42,145 nt of DNA from Phenylobacterium sp. (lineage in GTDB: Bacteria; Pseudomonadota; Alphaproteobacteria; Caulobacterales; Caulobacteraceae): assembly GCF_030697305.1 (NCBI RefSeq), contig NZ_JAUYQL010000011.1:1-42145 (forward strand), written 5' to 3'. The notes beneath the pieces were generated by a model, which worked only from the letters and a program-made list of their open reading frames with translations, made no database searches and had not been told where the DNA came from. Positions 39,735-42,145 of this stretch are shown here, piece after piece (position 1 is the stretch's first letter; the number at the start of each line of letters is the position of its first letter). The position numbers were made by a program, and so were the translations under genes.

Positions 39735-42145
39735 ATGGCGGACGACGCAGGTATTATCAACGAGGTGCTCGCCGAGACCTCGTTCCTCTACGGCGGGAAC
39801 GCCGCCTTCGTGGAGGACCTCTACGCCAAGTGGGCGCTCGACCCCAATTCGGTCGAGCCGTCGTGGCGGGCGTTCTTCGCGTCCCTGCAAGACCGCGCAG
39901 ACGAGGTGAAGGCCGCCGCTGAGCGTCCGGCCTGGGCCAAGGCCCTGTCGCCGTCGCCGCGTCCGGAATGGCTGTCGGCCATCGACGGCCTGTGGCCCGC
40001 GGTCGAAGCCAAGGTCCAGACCAAGATCGCCGACCGCGAGCCCGCCGCCGACACCGACACGGTGCGCGCCGCCACCCTCGATTCCCTGCGTGCGATCATG
40101 ATGATCCGCGCCTACCGCATGCGTGGCCACCTGCGCGCCAACCTTGACCCGCTGGGCCTCGCCGTGCCTCCGGGCGACGCCAGCGAGCTCGACCCAGCCA
40201 GCTACGGATTCAGTGAGAGCGACTTCGACCGGCCGATCTTCCTCGACTACGTGCTGGGCCTGGAGACTTCGACGATCCGCGAGATCCTCGAGATCCTGCG
40301 CCGCACCTACTGCGGCGATGTCGGCGTGCAGTACATGCACATCTCCGACCCGGCCCAGAAGTCCTGGCTGCAGGAGCGCATCGAGGGTCGCGACAAGGAG
40401 ATCGTCTTCACCAAGGAGGGCAAGATCGCCATCCTCAAGAAGCTGATCGAGACCGAGGGCTTCGAACGCTTCCTCCACCGCCGCTTCCCCGGCACCAAGC
40501 GCTTCGGCCTGGACGGCGGCGAGGCGCTGGTGCCCGCCATGGAGCAGGTGATCAAGCGCGGCGGCGCGCTGGGTGTCGAGGACATCGTCATCGGCATGCC
40601 GCACCGCGGCCGCCTGAACGTGCTGGCCGCCGTGATGGGCAAGCCCTACCAGGTGATCTTCCACGAGTTCCAGGGCGGCACCAGCCTGCCCTCCGACGTC
40701 GAGGGCTCGGGCGACGTCAAGTATCACCTGGGCGCCTCGTCGGACCGCGAGTTCGACGGCAACACCGTCCACCTGTCGCTGACCGCCAACCCGTCGCACC
40801 TGGAGATCGTCAACCCGGTGGTGCTGGGCAAGGCTCGCGCCAAGCAGGCGTTCAAGCTGCGCGCCAAGGCCGACGCCGGCCGCGGCCACGTGCTGCCGCT
40901 GCTGTTGCATGGCGACGCGGCCTTCGCCGGCCAGGGCGTGGTCGCCGAATGCTTCACCCTGTCAGGCCTGCGCGGTTACGGCACGGGCGGGGCGCTGCAC
41001 TTCATCGTCAACAACCAGATCGGCTTCACCACCAGCCCGAAGAACAGCCGCTCCTCGCCCTATCCGTCGGATGTGGCGCTGATGGTCGAGGCGCCGATCT
41101 TCCACGTCAACGGCGACGACCCCGAAGCCGTTGTGTTCGCCTCGAAGATCGCCGTCGAGTTCCGCCAGCAGTTCGGCAAGGACGTGGTCATCGACATGTT
41201 CTGCTACCGCCGGTTCGGCCACAACGAGGGCGACGATCCGACGATGACGCAGCCCTTGATGTACGCGAAGATCAAGGACCACCCGTCGACGCGCGAGATC
41301 TACTCCCGCCGCCTGATCGCCGAAGGCGTGGTCAGCCAGCCGGAAGTCGACCTGATGCTTTCCGACTTCGACGCCTTCCTCGACGGCGAGATGGATAGCG
41401 GCAAGGCCTACAAGGCGAACAAGGCCGACTGGCTGGACGGCAAGTGGGCGGGCCTCAACCCCACGGGCGGCGAAGAGCTGCGTCGCGAAACTGGCGTGCC
41501 GCACCAGAAGCTGCTCGACCTCGGCCTGAAGATGACCTCGATCCCCGAGCGGGTGAGCGTTCACAAGACGGTTCAGCGGGTGATCGACGGCCGCCACGCC
41601 GCCATCAAGGCCGAAGAGGGCATCGACTGGTCGACCGCCGAGTCGCTGGCCTTCGCGAGCCTCCTCGACCAGGGTTATCCCGTACGTCTGTCCGGCCAGG
41701 ACAGCGTGCGCGGCACCTTCACCCAGCGCCATGCGGGCGTCGTCGACCAGACCAGCGAGGAGACCTACTTCCCGCTGCGCAACCTGACCGACACCCAGGC
41801 CCATTTCGAGGTGCTGGATTCCGCGCTGTCGGAAGAGGCGGTGCTGGGCTTCGAGTACGGCTTCTCGCTGGCCGACCCCAACACCCTGACGCTCTGGGAA
41901 GCCCAGTTCGGCGACTTCACCAACGGCGCCCAGGTGGTCATCGACCAGTTCATCTCCTCCGCTGAACGCAAGTGGCTGCGGATGAGCGGCCTGGTGATGC
42001 TGCTGCCGCACGGCTACGAGGGCCAGGGTCCGGAGCACTCCTCCGCCCGTCTCGAACGCTTCCTGCAGCTCTGCGCCGAGGACAACCTCCAGGTCGCCTA
42101 CTGCTCGACGCCGGCCAACTACTTCCACATCCTGCGCCGTCAGCT
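39735..42145 (+). CDS. sucA: 2-oxoglutarate dehydrogenase E1 component, 3' end cut by window
   Basis: The frame opens at MADDAGIINEVLAETSFLYGG and is still open at the right edge: 803 complete codons of an expected 980 or so. The thiamine-diphosphate-dependent E1 decarboxylates 2-oxoglutarate and passes the succinyl group to SucB. Motifs seen are VEDLYAKWALDPNSVEPSWRAFF (N-terminal E2-binding type), RAYRMRGHLRANLDPLG, DIVIGMPHRGRLNVLA, LTANPSHLEIVNPVVLGKARAKQ, LLHGDAAFAGQGVVAE, NNQIGFTTSP, HNEGDDPTMTQPLMY and DSVRGTFTQRHAGVVDQ. An overlapping ATG five bases upstream is in another frame. It is the third gene of sucC-sucD-sucA; sucB is expected beyond the window. Confidence 0.97.
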   Translation, partial: MADDAGIINEVLAETSFLYGGNAAFVEDLYAKWALDPNSVEPSWRAFFASLQDRADEVKAAAERPAWAKALSPSPRPEWLSAIDGLWPAVEAKVQTKIADREPAADTDTVRAATLDSLRAIMMIRAYRMRGHLRANLDPLGLAVPPGDASELDPASYGFSESDFDRPIFLDYVLGLETSTIREILEILRRTYCGDVGVQYMHISDPAQKSWLQERIEGRDKEIVFTKEGKIAILKKLIETEGFERFLHRRFPGTKRFGLDGGEALVPAMEQVIKRGGALGVEDIVIGMPHRGRLNVLAAVMGKPYQVIFHEFQGGTSLPSDVEGSGDVKYHLGASSDREFDGNTVHLSLTANPSHLEIVNPVVLGKARAKQAFKLRAKADAGRGHVLPLLLHGDAAFAGQGVVAECFTLSGLRGYGTGGALHFIVNNQIGFTTSPKNSRSSPYPSDVALMVEAPIFHVNGDDPEAVVFASKIAVEFRQQFGKDVVIDMFCYRRFGHNEGDDPTMTQPLMYAKIKDHPSTREIYSRRLIAEGVVSQPEVDLMLSDFDAFLDGEMDSGKAYKANKADWLDGKWAGLNPTGGEELRRETGVPHQKLLDLGLKMTSIPERVSVHKTVQRVIDGRHAAIKAEEGIDWSTAESLAFASLLDQGYPVRLSGQDSVRGTFTQRHAGVVDQTSEETYFPLRNLTDTQAHFEVLDSALSEEAVLGFEYGFSLADPNTLTLWEAQFGDFTNGAQVVIDQFISSAERKWLRMSGLVMLLPHGYEGQGPEHSSARLERFLQLCAEDNLQVAYCSTPANYFHILRRQ

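Overview
The window is GC-rich, densely coded bacterial chromosome, with third codon positions almost all G or C and many 4-base ATGA/GTGA gene overlaps. It probably comes from the alphaproteobacterial family Caulobacteraceae (Caulobacter/Phenylobacterium-like). The reasons are the Entner-Doudoroff cluster (pgl-edd-glk-eda), acnA divergent from ccmAB, the alphaproteobacterial TCA order mdh-sucC-sucD-sucA, and DUF2794, DUF1223 and Bax-inhibitor-type neighbours. The genus cannot be fixed from the sequence alone. I see no phage, insertion sequence, CRISPR array, toxin-antitoxin or defence module, and no convincing wholly new multi-gene system. Most of the window is core metabolism.

Layout. 1-1.2 kb: end of a DUF72 gene, converging on exonuclease III and a coupled 55-aa protein. 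1.3-4.8 kb: minus-strand set of a DUF2946 Met/His-rich protein, a TonB-dependent receptor and a Tat-exported DJ-1/PfpI protein. 4.9-7.4 kb: fadH with a coupled DUF4440 protein. 7.4-7.9 kb: an AT-rich non-coding island (about 29% GC by hand count) ahead of an MHYT hybrid histidine kinase. 10.2 kb: tRNA-Ser(CGA). 10.4-13.3 kb: acyl-CoA ligase plus PaaI thioesterase, divergent from a crotonase-fold gene. 13.3-17.6 kb: Kup potassium transporter, divergent from a short KdpD-like/KdpE-like pair with no kdpABC. 17.6-25.2 kb: sugar catabolism (eda, glk, edd, pgl, pyk and a cytoplasmic GH15 hydrolase). 25.2-29.3 kb: ccmB-ccmA and acnA. 29.4-32.8 kb: DUF1223, a 480-bp gene-free gap with an orphan minus-strand terminator, DUF2794, Bax inhibitor-like, thpR, DUF2237. 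32.9-37.3 kb: CitE-like lyase with no canonical start codon, a Pro/Ala-rich exported protein, HIT protein, mdh and an LprI-like anchored protein. 37.4 kb to the end: sucC, sucD and sucA (cut by the window edge).

How the genes work together. GH15 could release glucose, Glk phosphorylates it, and Pgl-Edd-Eda carry 6-phosphogluconolactone to pyruvate and glyceraldehyde-3-phosphate. Pyk closes lower glycolysis; zwf is not present here. AcnA, Mdh, SucCD and SucA supply much of the TCA cycle. FadH, the acyl-CoA ligase, the thioesterase and the crotonase suggest fatty-acid or acyl-CoA turnover. The most useful second-look items are the AT-rich island, the orphan terminator (possible small RNA), the Kup/KdpDE-like arrangement, the missing start codon of the CitE-like gene, the crotonase lacking both catalytic glutamates, and the codon-usage shift inside sucD.
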